A DNA stretch of 32,486 nt from Gammaproteobacteria bacterium. GTDB lineage: Bacteria; Pseudomonadota; Gammaproteobacteria; Pseudomonadales; Azotimanducaceae. The notes beneath the pieces are model-generated. The model made no database searches and was not told the DNA's origin. It was given only the letters and a program-made list of their open reading frames with translations. The position numbers and the translations under genes are program-made. Below, one piece after another: positions 1-9,500 of this stretch; the stretch's first letter is position 1, and every line of letters begins with the position of its first letter. The stretch lies in NCBI GenBank assembly GCA_018656865.1, contig JABHYO010000021.1, positions 1 to 32,486 of the forward strand, read 5' to 3'.

Positions 1-915
1 CTTCTCGACCAGCGCCCGGTTCAATTCGACTTCTGTCTTCACGGCGGCAAGTTCGTAGCGGGTGTTCTGAAAGTTCGCCAGCGATACACCAAACGCCTTT
101 CTGTCAGCGACATAGGCAATGGTCTGATCGAGAATGCCATCTGCTGCGCCGACACAGCCCACGCCGAGTATGAGGCGCTCTCTTGGCAATTCATTCATGA
201 GGTTGGCAAAGCCCTTACCAAGACCACCGAGAATTTCCGTGGCAGGCAGTCGAACGTCAGTGTATGACATCTCCGAGGTATCGCCGGAGTGGAGCCCCAT
301 TTTCTCCAGGTTTCGACCTCTGCTGAATCCCGGAAGGCTGCAATCCATGGTGAAGAGTGTCATACCCCTCGCCCCGGCTTTCGGATCTGTTTTCGCCGCG
401 ACGATAACCACATCGCAGTGTTGGCCATTGGTGATAAATGTCTTGGCACCATTGATGATGTAGTCATCGCCGTCTTTGTCTGCGGTCGATCGAATACTCT
501 GAAGATCGCTGCCAGCCCCCGGCTCCGTCATCGCAATCGCGCCGACAATTTCACCTGTCACCATCTTCGGCAGGATTCTTTGCTTCTGTTCCTCGCTGCC
601 AAGATGAAGGATATAGGGGCCGACAATGTCGGAATGTACCGAAATACCGGATGCCAGCGCACCGAATCCCGCCTTCGCTATCTCACTGACGATGATGCAG
701 CTCAGCTCAAAGGATGCGCCGTAGCCACCATACTCGACCGATTGGTCTACACAAAGGAATCCTGCATCCCCAAATTTGTTCCAAAGTTCCCGAGGCCAGA
801 TCTCATCCCGCTCCCACTGGTCGTACCAGGGTGCCACTTCCTTCTCAAGAAACTTGATCACGCTGTCTCTGAACAGTTCTTTTTCACTAGCGGACAAGGT
901 CTCATGTGAACTCAT
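1..915 (-). CDS. Acyl-CoA dehydrogenase, 3' part cut off by window edge
   Basis: This is a flavoprotein acyl-CoA dehydrogenase, which oxidises acyl-CoA to trans-2-enoyl-CoA in beta-oxidation-type pathways and passes electrons to ETF. The reading frame is open from the ATG at 915 to base 1, so 305 codons are visible and the C-terminal end is missing. The typical N-terminal helical domain is followed by the middle-domain motif AMTEPGAGSD (residues 128-137) and a DDYIINGAKTFITNG segment, both hallmarks of the family. The usual C-terminal catalytic Glu would lie outside the window. The start is supported by an AGGGAAAA ribosome-binding sequence just upstream. The gene is divergent from the MBL/cNBD gene at 1048, across a 132-base spacer. 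The chain-length specificity cannot be told. It is separate from the acyl-CoA dehydrogenase pair at 11030-13368. Confidence 0.93.
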   Translation of the reverse strand, partial: MSSHETLSASEKELFRDSVIKFLEKEVAPWYDQWERDEIWPRELWNKFGDAGFLCVDQSVEYGGYGASFELSCIIVSEIAKAGFGALASGISVHSDIVGPYILHLGSEEQKQRILPKMVTGEIVGAIAMTEPGAGSDLQSIRSTADKDGDDYIINGAKTFITNGQHCDVVIVAAKTDPKAGARGMTLFTMDCSLPGFSRGRNLEKMGLHSGDTSEMSYTDVRLPATEILGGLGKGFANLMNELPRERLILGVGCVGAADGILDQTIAYVADRKAFGVSLANFQNTRYELAAVKTEVELNRALVEK

Positions 916-1047
916 TGGATTTTCCCTGGAGAATGAGGAGTAAATTCTATTCATATTGCTCTCATAGGTCGATTACAGGCGAACTAAAACCTTTAAGAAT
1001 TCTCCAAGACCACTTACACTGCCTCGAAGACCTTGTGATAAATCGTC

Positions 1048-3210
1048 ATGAGCAAGCCCGTCGTGCAAACACCCGCTCAGGGTAGTCGGATCGTCAATGG
1101 CGGCGATGATGTCATTCTGTTCGGACAACCTCCGGAAGTTCTAAAAGGTCTCCTGGTCAACAATGTGACGGGGTTCGAATCGCTGGTTCTGACCGATATT
1201 CGGGAGAAAGATGGCTCGCTGATCAACAACCTCGAGTTCCCTATCTACTTCTTCCTCTTTGTCATGAACGGTCTCAGTCAAGGCAAGAAACTGAATCTCG
1301 TAGGGGAAGCCGATGATATCAGCCAGGCCCTACGACTGTTGCGATTCACATTGATGGGGCCGACGAGGCAGGAACTGGATAGCTGGAACACCGAAACTCC
1401 CCTAAAGGAAGAATGGCTGGCCGTTGCCGACGCCATCGCTCTCAAGTACGAAAACGGAAACACGATTCCGGTTGAGGAGTTCTTCACGGCAAAACCGTTC
1501 ATTGATGGTCAGGTGGAAATTGGGGAGTTGACCATTCAACATCTGGGCCAGGATCACTACCAGGTTTCTAACGCAGATGGTGACGTCGAGGTCAATCTCA
1601 ACCAGGATTTCGAAATTCAACCCTGCTACCAGGTACAGCAGGACTATATCCCGGGCGGTCTGGTTAAGCTGGGACTGGAGATTTTGGGTGGCGCATCTGG
1701 ATTTACACCGGAAGAACCCTGCACCGGTCTCGCGCTCTGTTACAACGGGGATTACATTCTGATTGATTCCATCCCCTTTCTGGACCAGCACCTTTTTGCC
1801 CGTGGGATATCGAAAAACCAGGTCTCTGCGGTTTTTCTTACCCATCTGCACGACGATCACTGCGCCATGTTTCCGCTGATGCTGATGCCTCACAAGGTCG
1901 AGGTCATCACGACACGTGAAATTTTCTATATGGCGATGGAAAAACTGGCTTGCAGTCTGGGCTGGTCAGCAAAAGCCGTATCCGAACATTTCAAACTGAT
2001 CGAAATCCACCCCGGCGAGGAACTCAACTACTTCGGCCTCAGCATCCTGCCCCACGTTACTGTTCACAGCATCCCCACCATCGGCGCCACGTTCAAGACC
2101 ATTCACAAGGGGTACGAGCGACAGATCTGCATTGTTGGCGACAATCACACCATGACGACAATCCGGGAACTGCACAAGCAGGGTCACGTCAGAGATGAAA
2201 CCATGCAGAATCTCGAACGTATCTATACCGACAGATTCAGTCTGCTGGTTGCAGATGGTGGCGCCGGAGCCATTCATGGCGACCCGGCTGACGCACTTAC
2301 TTCGGACGCCGACCGGGTGGTATTCGTCCATGTCGAGCGACTGCCAAATGAGTTCGATACAACTTTCTCTCTGGCCAGCTCGGGCAAACGATATACAGTC
2401 ATTGAAGGTGATCCCAGCGTCTACTCTTCGCAGGTAAACCACTATCTGACACACTGGCTGGGAGAATCCTTCCCCAATCGCTGGATGAGAAGCCTGCTGG
2501 CGGAAGAGGAAATACGCAAGTACAACTCTGACGATGTCATTATCGTCCAGGATGCGGAAACCCGTGGGTTTGTCTACCTCATACTCACCGGCTACTGCGA
2601 TGTAGTTCAGCATGATGGTAAACAATTCAACACCGTCGCAAGTCTGCAAGCGGGAGATATCATCGGAGAAATGGCAGTCATTACGGGTGTGGGCACCAGA
2701 AATGCCAGCGTAGTCGCACGAACGCCGGTCACTGTCTGTGTTTTTGCCGAACCGACCTTTGCTGCATTCATTGAGACTGAAGGGTTCAGAAAGAAACTGC
2801 TGAATCGCTGGGCACTCAGGCCCATCATCAAGTCGTTGCCACAGTTTTCGATGATGACCTCGACAGCTCTGGAGAAGGTCGGCAATATTGCGCGGTTCGA
2901 GCAACTTGAAGAAGGCGATGCACGCCGCTTCGATGAATCAGCCTGGTATATCCTTGTTGAAGGATCTGTGGAAGACGATGAAGGAAGGCAGGGATCCAGT
3001 ATCGAATACGGCTGGCGGCCTTTCGCCGAGTCCAATTGCCCATCAGTGATCTGCCTGGAAGATTGCCGCTTTATCAAATTTAAAAAGGAAGCATTCGAAG
3101 CTCTGACACAGACTGTTCCTCAGCTGAACTACCATTTGAGGAAGCAGCGAATCGGTCAGCCATATGCGATAGTAGACTGGTTGCTCCAGGATGTTGCAAT
3201 CTACGAGTGA
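1048..3210 (+). CDS. Metallo-beta-lactamase-fold protein fused to cyclic-nucleotide-binding domains
   Basis: This 720-residue soluble protein joins an MBL-fold hydrolase to a cyclic-nucleotide-binding (CRP/PKA-type) domain. Residues 1 to about 190 form a region I do not recognise. The MBL core carries THLHDDH, with likely metal ligands H266, H268, D270, H271, H340 (or H336), D365 in VGDNH, and H428. The cNBD spans about 490-580 and has the phosphate-binding cassette GEMAV (540-544) with a following Arg (R551 in TRNAS), so nucleotide binding looks intact. Residues about 595-705 look like a second, degenerate cNBD. I infer a cAMP- or cGMP-gated hydrolase, possibly a phosphodiesterase; the substrate is unknown. 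No strong ribosome-binding site precedes the ATG. It sits alone between a divergent acyl-CoA dehydrogenase gene and the polysaccharide locus. Confidence 0.9.
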   Translation: MSKPVVQTPAQGSRIVNGGDDVILFGQPPEVLKGLLVNNVTGFESLVLTDIREKDGSLINNLEFPIYFFLFVMNGLSQGKKLNLVGEADDISQALRLLRFTLMGPTRQELDSWNTETPLKEEWLAVADAIALKYENGNTIPVEEFFTAKPFIDGQVEIGELTIQHLGQDHYQVSNADGDVEVNLNQDFEIQPCYQVQQDYIPGGLVKLGLEILGGASGFTPEEPCTGLALCYNGDYILIDSIPFLDQHLFARGISKNQVSAVFLTHLHDDHCAMFPLMLMPHKVEVITTREIFYMAMEKLACSLGWSAKAVSEHFKLIEIHPGEELNYFGLSILPHVTVHSIPTIGATFKTIHKGYERQICIVGDNHTMTTIRELHKQGHVRDETMQNLERIYTDRFSLLVADGGAGAIHGDPADALTSDADRVVFVHVERLPNEFDTTFSLASSGKRYTVIEGDPSVYSSQVNHYLTHWLGESFPNRWMRSLLAEEEIRKYNSDDVIIVQDAETRGFVYLILTGYCDVVQHDGKQFNTVASLQAGDIIGEMAVITGVGTRNASVVARTPVTVCVFAEPTFAAFIETEGFRKKLLNRWALRPIIKSLPQFSMMTSTALEKVGNIARFEQLEEGDARRFDESAWYILVEGSVEDDEGRQGSSIEYGWRPFAESNCPSVICLEDCRFIKFKKEAFEALTQTVPQLNYHLRKQRIGQPYAIVDWLLQDVAIYE

Positions 3211-3212
3211 GA

Positions 3213-3284
3213 GTCACCCCGAACGGAATAAAATGAAGTGAAGAACCCTACGACCCTTCGGCTTCCCTGTGATTTGCGGATGAC
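3213..3284. repeat. Degenerate GTCAYCCTGAG-type stem-loop repeat
   Basis: Just after the stop codon of the MBL/cNBD gene lies GTCACCCCGAAC, followed by a GAAGTGAAGAACCCT-like stretch and ending in CGGATGAC, which is inverted relative to the start. It resembles a decayed copy of the repeat at 29140-29200 and may act as a weak stem-loop between genes. The arms match only partly. Confidence 0.45.
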
Positions 3285-3323
3285 GAAGGCTTTTTCAGCG
3301 CGACAACTACCTGGATCCGCATC

Positions 3324-4268
3324 ATGAAGGTAGCCGTTGTTATTGTCTGCTACAACAGCGGGGTAATGCTGGAGAAGTGTCTGCAATACCTGCAGGAACA
3401 AACCCGGAAACCTGATCAGACAATCGTCGTCGACAATGATTCAACGGATACCGCAACAATCAATATGCTCGACAGTTTGGATGATGTTGAAGTCATGAAA
3501 CTCGGTGTTAACCTCGGCTATGGTGGCGCGATCAATAAAGCGGCCGAAAATCTGATCGACTACGACTACCTCTGCTGTCTGAATCCTGATGCCTTTGCAC
3601 AACCACTCTGGCTGGAATCGCTAATGCGCGCAGCGACCCTGCATCCAGACTGTGGTTCATTTGCTTCCCTGATGCTCAAAACGGATGACAAAACAATAAT
3701 TGATGGTGCCGGAGATGTATTGCATATCACCGGCATTCCCTGGAGACGCTTTCATGGGCGGAAAGCAGACAGGTGCCATCTACCAGCAGGTTCTGTCTTC
3801 AGCCCCTGTGCAGGTGCGGCCATGTATCAACTTAGCGCTTTTCGTGAGGTCGGCGGGTTCGATGAATCCTTCTTTATGTACGTCGAGGATATCGACCTTG
3901 GTTTCCGACTACAGCTGAGCGGCTACCCCTGTCACTTTGTCCCCGACGCCATTGTCGAGCACATAGGTTCGGCGACCACTGGTGCAAAAAGTGATTTCAC
4001 AATCTATCATGGACATCGAAACCTGGTTGCCGCCTACCTGAAGAACATGCCTCTGGCACTGCTGATTCTGACGCTTCCATTACATCTGCTGGCGATGATC
4101 TGGTCACTGCTAATAATATCAATCAGGGGTCAGGCAGCCCCGATATTCAAAGCCAAAATAGATGCGCTCACTGACGCAACTGGTCGACTAAAACAGCGAC
4201 GGAATATCATTCGCAAAGTATCAACAGGTTATATCTGGTCCGGTTTGCAGAAGCTGCCATTCCGCTAA
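3324..4268 (+). CDS. Family 2 glycosyltransferase, rhamnosyltransferase-like
   Basis: This 314-residue GT-A-fold enzyme would transfer a sugar from a nucleotide-sugar donor to a growing glycan. The N-terminus VAVVIVCYNSG begins the nucleotide-binding fold; VVDNDSTD follows, and LNPDA (about residues 90-94) occupies the place of the DXD metal motif as in WbbL-type rhamnosyltransferases. The conserved ED acceptor-site motif is in YVEDIDLGFRL. A hydrophobic segment at about 240-268 suggests membrane association. It is on the plus strand, convergent with the sulfotransferase gene at 4319 (50 bases between stops), so it is not in the minus-strand export operon, but its family fits the same polysaccharide locus. 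The sugar specificity is inference only. Confidence 0.88.
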   Translation: MKVAVVIVCYNSGVMLEKCLQYLQEQTRKPDQTIVVDNDSTDTATINMLDSLDDVEVMKLGVNLGYGGAINKAAENLIDYDYLCCLNPDAFAQPLWLESLMRAATLHPDCGSFASLMLKTDDKTIIDGAGDVLHITGIPWRRFHGRKADRCHLPAGSVFSPCAGAAMYQLSAFREVGGFDESFFMYVEDIDLGFRLQLSGYPCHFVPDAIVEHIGSATTGAKSDFTIYHGHRNLVAAYLKNMPLALLILTLPLHLLAMIWSLLIISIRGQAAPIFKAKIDALTDATGRLKQRRNIIRKVSTGYIWSGLQKLPFR

Positions 4269-4318
4269 TATTCATTCGAGCGAACGCAAACACTTCTCAC
4301 GACAGTGCACTCAAAAAC

Positions 4319-4963
4319 TCACCAGGAAATTCGGGGATAAAACCCTTTTTCGAAAAACCACCGATTCCTTTCAAAGCAAAGTTTTTCCAACTCTTCGTCA
4401 TAGATTTTTGCATATTCGTCATGGGCGCTAGAATTTACATGGGGCAGCTTGTAGCCTTCCCCCAGATAGGGTGAGAGGAAGCATTTAATGTCCTCCACAA
4501 GCCTTTCAAAACGCAGAACCACCAGATTGTCTGGCATGATCCCATTGTGATGGTAATAGAGGTCAAGACGAGGCGGATTCATGCCAAAAAAAGGTGCCTT
4601 TCGCAGATATCCCCGATAATCATTATTTAATGCAATTTCCTGTGCCTTGCCATTATCCTGCGGCAGATTCTTCCTAAGATAGGCGTAGCGGGACAATTCG
4701 AGATCGTAAGGATTCCTCATCACTGAGAAAATTTTCTCAAAGTTTTGAAGGCGCATATTCCTGTAACTAAAAAAGGATTCCGCGTCACACAATGTCTCAT
4801 GTCGACGTCCTGGAATGCAGGTCACGCCCGCTTTTTTGTGCTGGGTTTCGAACGGACCGGTTATAGAGACACTACCCTCAAAGTACTCGGTCAGCAGATC
4901 GGTCATACTCATACCTGCTGTCTTAGGAACATGAATAAAGAGTACCTTGTCATTCCAAATCAT
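4319..4963 (-). CDS. Sulfotransferase family 2-like protein
   Basis: This 214-residue protein begins MIWNDKVLFIHVPKTAGMS. HVPKTAG (11-17) is the PAPS 5'-phosphosulfate-binding loop of the sulfotransferase family 2 group that sulfates carbohydrates. A second conserved region, FSVMRNPYDLELSRYAYLR, matches the 3'-phosphate-binding Arg/Ser region. I infer that it sulfates the polysaccharide exported by the upstream ABC system. It lies 93 bases downstream of the ATPase gene on the same strand. Base composition is lower in GC than its neighbours: three sampled 60-base rows give 37-43 per cent, against 53 per cent for one row of the ATPase gene. That suggests separate acquisition. The acceptor is unknown. 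Confidence 0.85.
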   Translation of the reverse strand: MIWNDKVLFIHVPKTAGMSMTDLLTEYFEGSVSITGPFETQHKKAGVTCIPGRRHETLCDAESFFSYRNMRLQNFEKIFSVMRNPYDLELSRYAYLRKNLPQDNGKAQEIALNNDYRGYLRKAPFFGMNPPRLDLYYHHNGIMPDNLVVLRFERLVEDIKCFLSPYLGEGYKLPHVNSSAHDEYAKIYDEELEKLCFERNRWFFEKGFYPRISW

Positions 4964-4997
4964 AATTTCATCACTTCAGTTCTTCACATCCGGCGTA

Positions 4998-5018
4998 AAA
5001 AAACCAGATCTTAGGTTA
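4998..5018 (-). terminator. Possible weak terminator after the ABC export genes
   Basis: On the minus strand AACC and GGTT can pair around an 8-base loop, and the right arm runs into seven T residues. It lies between the ATPase gene and the AT-richer sulfotransferase gene. The stem is only four pairs, so it may be chance. Confidence 0.25.
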
Positions 5019-5056
5019 CAAAACAAATCATATCTTGGCGGCGCTACCAACAACAG

Positions 5057-5776
5057 TCATGGGGCTTTACCGCCTGGAAGTTGATTCTCCGGCGCGGTAT
5101 ATCCACGAAGAACTTCAGATGTACTACCTTCCATGACCATGCCGCCGTTATCGAGCCAGATAATTCGATCACATACACTGCTCAATACTTCTTCCTGATG
5201 CGATACAAGAACAACAGTTTTATCCGAACGAATCTTCTCTCTCATGGCCTCTGTTGATTTCCGTCTGAATGACCGGTCTCCAACACCTAATATCTCATCC
5301 ATCAGGATGATGTCAGGATCAGCGACAAGCGATATCGCGAAACCCAGTCGCGCTTTCATTCCTGCAGAATAGGTACGAAAAGGTTCGTCAATATCAGCAC
5401 CCAACTCAGAAAATTCAATGATTTCACCGAGTCTCGCCTGAACATCACTTCGAGCAAGCCCCATCAGCATCCCGCTCAGTATCGCATTGTCTCTACCGGA
5501 AAGATGCGGCATAAATCCCAGGTTGATCGTAAGCAACGAAGCCGTATCACAGTACCGGGTCACTTTACCCTCATCAGGCGCAAGAATGCCGGTCAGCACC
5601 TTCAGCAGAGTACTCTTACCGGCACCATTGCGACCAACAACCCCTAACGTCTCCCCGGCTTTAACATCAAAGGAGAGATGCCGAATAGCCCAGCGCCATT
5701 CACTTCGCAGAAGTGAGGTTCGTCTGCGAAAGCGAACACCAACATCTTCGAGTTTTAGGACGGTTGTATCTGACAT
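5057..5776 (-). CDS. wzt: ABC transporter ATPase for polysaccharide export
   Basis: This 239-residue ATPase powers export of a lipid-linked polysaccharide with the permease encoded just upstream. Walker A is GRNGAGKST (48-56), the signature is YSAGM (136-140, the form typical of Wzt/TagH/KpsT rather than LSGGQ), Walker B is IILMDE (156-161) and the switch His is H193. The protein ends soon after the ATPase fold and lacks the C-terminal carbohydrate-binding domain of long Wzt proteins. Export is therefore unlikely to depend on recognition of a modified chain end by this subunit. The permease stop codon TAA is followed directly by this ATG, so the two genes are probably translationally coupled. 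KpsT is an alternative name. Confidence 0.93.
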   Translation of the reverse strand: MSDTTVLKLEDVGVRFRRRTSLLRSEWRWAIRHLSFDVKAGETLGVVGRNGAGKSTLLKVLTGILAPDEGKVTRYCDTASLLTINLGFMPHLSGRDNAILSGMLMGLARSDVQARLGEIIEFSELGADIDEPFRTYSAGMKARLGFAISLVADPDIILMDEILGVGDRSFRRKSTEAMREKIRSDKTVVLVSHQEEVLSSVCDRIIWLDNGGMVMEGSTSEVLRGYTAPENQLPGGKAP

Positions 5777-6529
5777 TTACAAGACCTTGGGGTAGCGCCG
5801 GTCGAAACGAACAAGCAGCCACCAGGAGATCACAGCAAACACTATCGAGAATGACAGTACATAGATGAGCCCGGCCATGCCCGGCCAGCTACCCAACAAC
5901 AAAACTTCTCTATAACTGTCGATCAGCACCGCCATCGGATTCAGATACAGAACAGTGCGAATCGTCCCGCTCAGCCCATCGATATCGAAGAAAACACCGG
6001 ACACGAACATCAACAAAAGAAGACCATTCTCGATCACGTAACGCAGATCCGGAACGAACGGTACAAGTGCCGCGCAGAAGCTGGTCAATGACCAGACCAT
6101 CAGCAGTTGCAACGCAATTAGCAGCGGCATTGCCAGCCAGGATACCTCTATTCCATAACCACTCAACACGAGGAAAATCATCAGAATCGGCAAGATAATC
6201 AGGAATTTCACAGTATTTATGCAAACGATGATCGTCGGTAGAATGACCTTCGGCAGATAGACCTGGTGGATCATTCCCGCACCTGCCTCAATGGCCCTGC
6301 TTCCATTTGAGATCGTACTGGAAAACCACTTCCAGGGTATGAGTCCACAAAGCAGAAAGTAGACAAACCCTTCCCCACCCATGCGCAGACCGAGTCCGAA
6401 TAGGACGTAGAAGGTACCCATGTAAAGAATCGGTTCGATAAACCACCAAAGAAAGCCAATATAGGCGCGACTGGCTTCTGCTCGCAGATCAGCCCAAGTC
6501 TTGTAGAAAATAATATCCAGGTACTTCAT
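5777..6529 (-). CDS. wzm: ABC-2 type permease for polysaccharide export
   Basis: This 250-residue inner-membrane protein has six likely membrane segments and belongs to the ABC-2 permease family of O-antigen, capsule and teichoic acid exporters. The opening KYLDIIFYKTWADLRAEASRAYIGFLWWFIEP is the typical amphipathic N-terminus with the FLWW..EP signature. LRYVIENGLLLLMFVSGVFF and LNPMAVLIDSYREVLL are characteristic later motifs. It overlaps the upstream fusion gene by four bases (ATGA) and abuts the ATPase gene, which shows a compact operon. I infer that it moves an undecaprenyl-linked glycan to the periplasm. Confidence 0.93.
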   Translation of the reverse strand: MKYLDIIFYKTWADLRAEASRAYIGFLWWFIEPILYMGTFYVLFGLGLRMGGEGFVYFLLCGLIPWKWFSSTISNGSRAIEAGAGMIHQVYLPKVILPTIIVCINTVKFLIILPILMIFLVLSGYGIEVSWLAMPLLIALQLLMVWSLTSFCAALVPFVPDLRYVIENGLLLLMFVSGVFFDIDGLSGTIRTVLYLNPMAVLIDSYREVLLLGSWPGMAGLIYVLSFSIVFAVISWWLLVRFDRRYPKVL

Positions 6530-9500
6530 TTTCCTGTAATCATAAAGTCATCGGCAATGACATCCAGCACTGCACCGGTACTGAAGTTTGCCTGCACCGT
6601 CTCCCGCGCCAGCATTGAGTGTTTGCTGAGGCTTACTTCGTCGTTATAGCAGCTGGCAATCAAGCTTGCCATCCGCTCCGCATCATCAGCAATCATGAGC
6701 ACGTCTTCCGACCTGGGAATTCCTTCCGCTCCGATACGGGTTGTCACGACAGGAACTCCGCGGTCCATCGCTTCCAGTACCTTCCCCTTGATACCAGCAC
6801 CAAACCTCAGTGGCACAACACTCAGACGTACCGAGCGGTACAGTTCATCCAGTTTCTCATCGGACAGGAATCCATGCACTACGATATCCTCACCCGCCAG
6901 ATCAGTGATCTCCTGGGGCATATTCGATCCTACGATATTGAGCTTCATCCGTTGCTTTGACAGAATTTCTGGAAATACCTCATCAACAAACCAACGGAGT
7001 CCGTCAGCATTAGGCGGGTGGTTGAAACCACCTACAAAGAGCAGATCCGATCGGTCGCTAAAATTCACAGGTTGGACATCAAATTGTTCAAAAGCATAAA
7101 GCGGGATCGCTTTGACCGGCAGATCTGGTTTGCAGGCTCTGATCTCATCTACCTCAACCTGGGACGGATAGTAGATCATGTCCAGCTTGTCGAACAGGGC
7201 GTACTCTTTGCCTCGCCAGTAATCTGCCTCTGCTTTAAGTTCGCCGTCTCCAGAAATTTGCGCCTGGCGCTGCATACGCAGGTAATGAAGATCGTGGCCA
7301 AAGTATATGGTCTTCGGCTTGGGACTCAGCTGATTAATAACGTCAATATACTTCTCGGCAATATGGGGACGCATCAAATAGATGACATCCAGATAGTTCG
7401 CTTGCTCTCGCAACCACCGCTTCCAGTTTTTCTCGTACTCCCCGCCATAAAGCACCTCGATTCCCATCTGCTGGAGCGCAGTGGTATAGGGCTCATGCCG
7501 AAAAAAGTTGTCGCCCAGAAATTTAACATTACAACCAGCCTGCACCAACAACCTGAGATAAAGAAACGTCGATCGCGAACCTGCATCCTTGTCGAAATGC
7601 GGTACGTAATGATCGATCACGAGCACAGTGGTCCTGCCCTGAGATCTTTCCCTTGCCGTAAAAACCTCTTCCCCGTTGGCAAAGTGATCCGCAGTGAGAA
7701 CAGACCGCCACTTATCTTCAAATTTGTCTCGATTGGCAACCTGGTACTGCTTCAGACCGCTGCCTTCATCGGTACCGTTGGAGATACCTTCAAAGTGCAC
7801 GACCACCGAAGCCGGTTGATAGTACACCTTCTTGCCTGTTTCCCTGATCCTGAAGGCAAGATCCGTATCCTCATAGTACGCAGGCGCAAAAATGTCGTCG
7901 AACCCCCCAAGATCCAGAAACAATTTCCGCGGGAACATGATGGCGGCGCCGGAAACATAGTCCACCTCACGCAAATAGTTATATTCCGGCTTCTCCGGAT
8001 CCTGCAGCCTGCCAAAATTCCAGGCCGATGCATCCCGCCAAACTATACCCCCTGCTTCCTGGAGCTGACCGTCAGGATAGACAAGTTTTGACCCCACCAA
8101 TCCCGCATCCTCGTGCACCTCAAAAGTTTCCACAAGAGAATCGAGCCAACCCGGTTTTACCATCGTGTCGTTGTTTAATAGGAAGACATAGTCGCCTCTA
8201 CAGAAGTCTACTGCCCGATTACAGCTCCGCAGAAACTTCAAATTCTGGGGATGCCGGATCACTTTTATCCCCTCGACTCCCGCCAGCACATCACCAGTCG
8301 GGTCGGTCGAACAATCATCAGCAATGACAATTTCAAAAGAGGTATCGGGTAGATTGTGGGAGATGGATTCGAGACATTTCAACGTGTAGTCAATCTGGTT
8401 GTACACGGGAATAACGACTGAAACTCTGGGGTTTTCGTACACAGGGAATCTGAGACTCAGACCCGCCAATTCCCCGTCGGTATAGTGATGAACACTTGGG
8501 TCGGGTTCCGGTTCTGTAGGCACCAGAACTTCCTCGTAGCTCGAGATCACCTGATCGACCAGGTCCTGTCTCTTGGTCAGCAGCAGATAAAAGTTCCTGA
8601 TTCGCCTCAGCGAAAGCAGCCTGAATGTCGCTAGCGGGTGGCTGATGCAGCTTCGGAGAAAACCAATAATACGCAGGGAAACTGAGTCTTCGGGTAGGCG
8701 GGATATCACGAACGAAGTGAATGGTTTGCGTACCGGATAGGTGATGAGTCGTCCCAGGCGAAAGGACACGGAATTGAGAAGTTCCCGATGAACCCGATCA
8801 TAATCACGGATGTGCTGCTGATAACCCTCAATTTGCGCGCGGCCTTCTTCCTCCTTCTTATAAAGATCGCTGACAAGGTCGCCGAGCTGTGAAATTTCCC
8901 GAACCTGATGATTCACCGTCGATCTCGCAGCATCAAGATGATGACTGACGGCCTCCAGCTCTGAACGCTTTTCTTCCCTTTCATCAAGGATCTGCTGATC
9001 CCTTTCGGAAATAATCTGGCTACTTTGCCTGAGTGTGTCGTCAAGCTTCGCCACCTCATCCTGAAGCAGGGAGATATGTTTCTCCCTCTCCTGCAGCTGC
9101 CGGTTTCTGTCCTCGATATCAGCACCGAGTCTCTTCCTTTCCACCTTAAGAGACTCAATATCCTGCTTCAGCGCCAGCTCAATAGCCTCAGACTGCCGTC
9201 TTGACTCAACATCCCGTCTTAACTGCAATGCCAGGAGTTCCCTTTCGAGCTGCACGTCCTCCGGCAGCGACCTCACTAGCTGATTCACGGTGGCCCGCCG
9301 TCCATCAGAAAGTTCCGTCATGAGCCTGGAAATCTTCAACAGCGAAGGGAATGCAGCCGGATCTGTCTCTAAATCCTTATCGCCATATCCATAGTGCCGA
9401 AGCTGCGGGTCGACAGATTCTTTAACAAATGTTTCAAGACCCAAAGTATCTACACGGGCATCAAGGTGGGATGCTATTCGCGACAGCTCGCTGCCAGGTC

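Noticed and set aside
1966-2904. Open frame of 312 codons on the minus strand
   Set aside because: Antisense to the MBL/cNBD gene with its intact metal and nucleotide motifs.
1048-3210. CBASS-type anti-phage operon
   Set aside because: The cyclic-nucleotide domain is CRP-like, and there is no CD-NTase cyclase or other defence gene beside it.
7018-8091. Long open frame on the plus strand (357 codons)
   Set aside because: It lies wholly antisense to the GT2/GT-B part of the 1173-residue fusion, whose motifs are clear, and its translation resembles no protein family.
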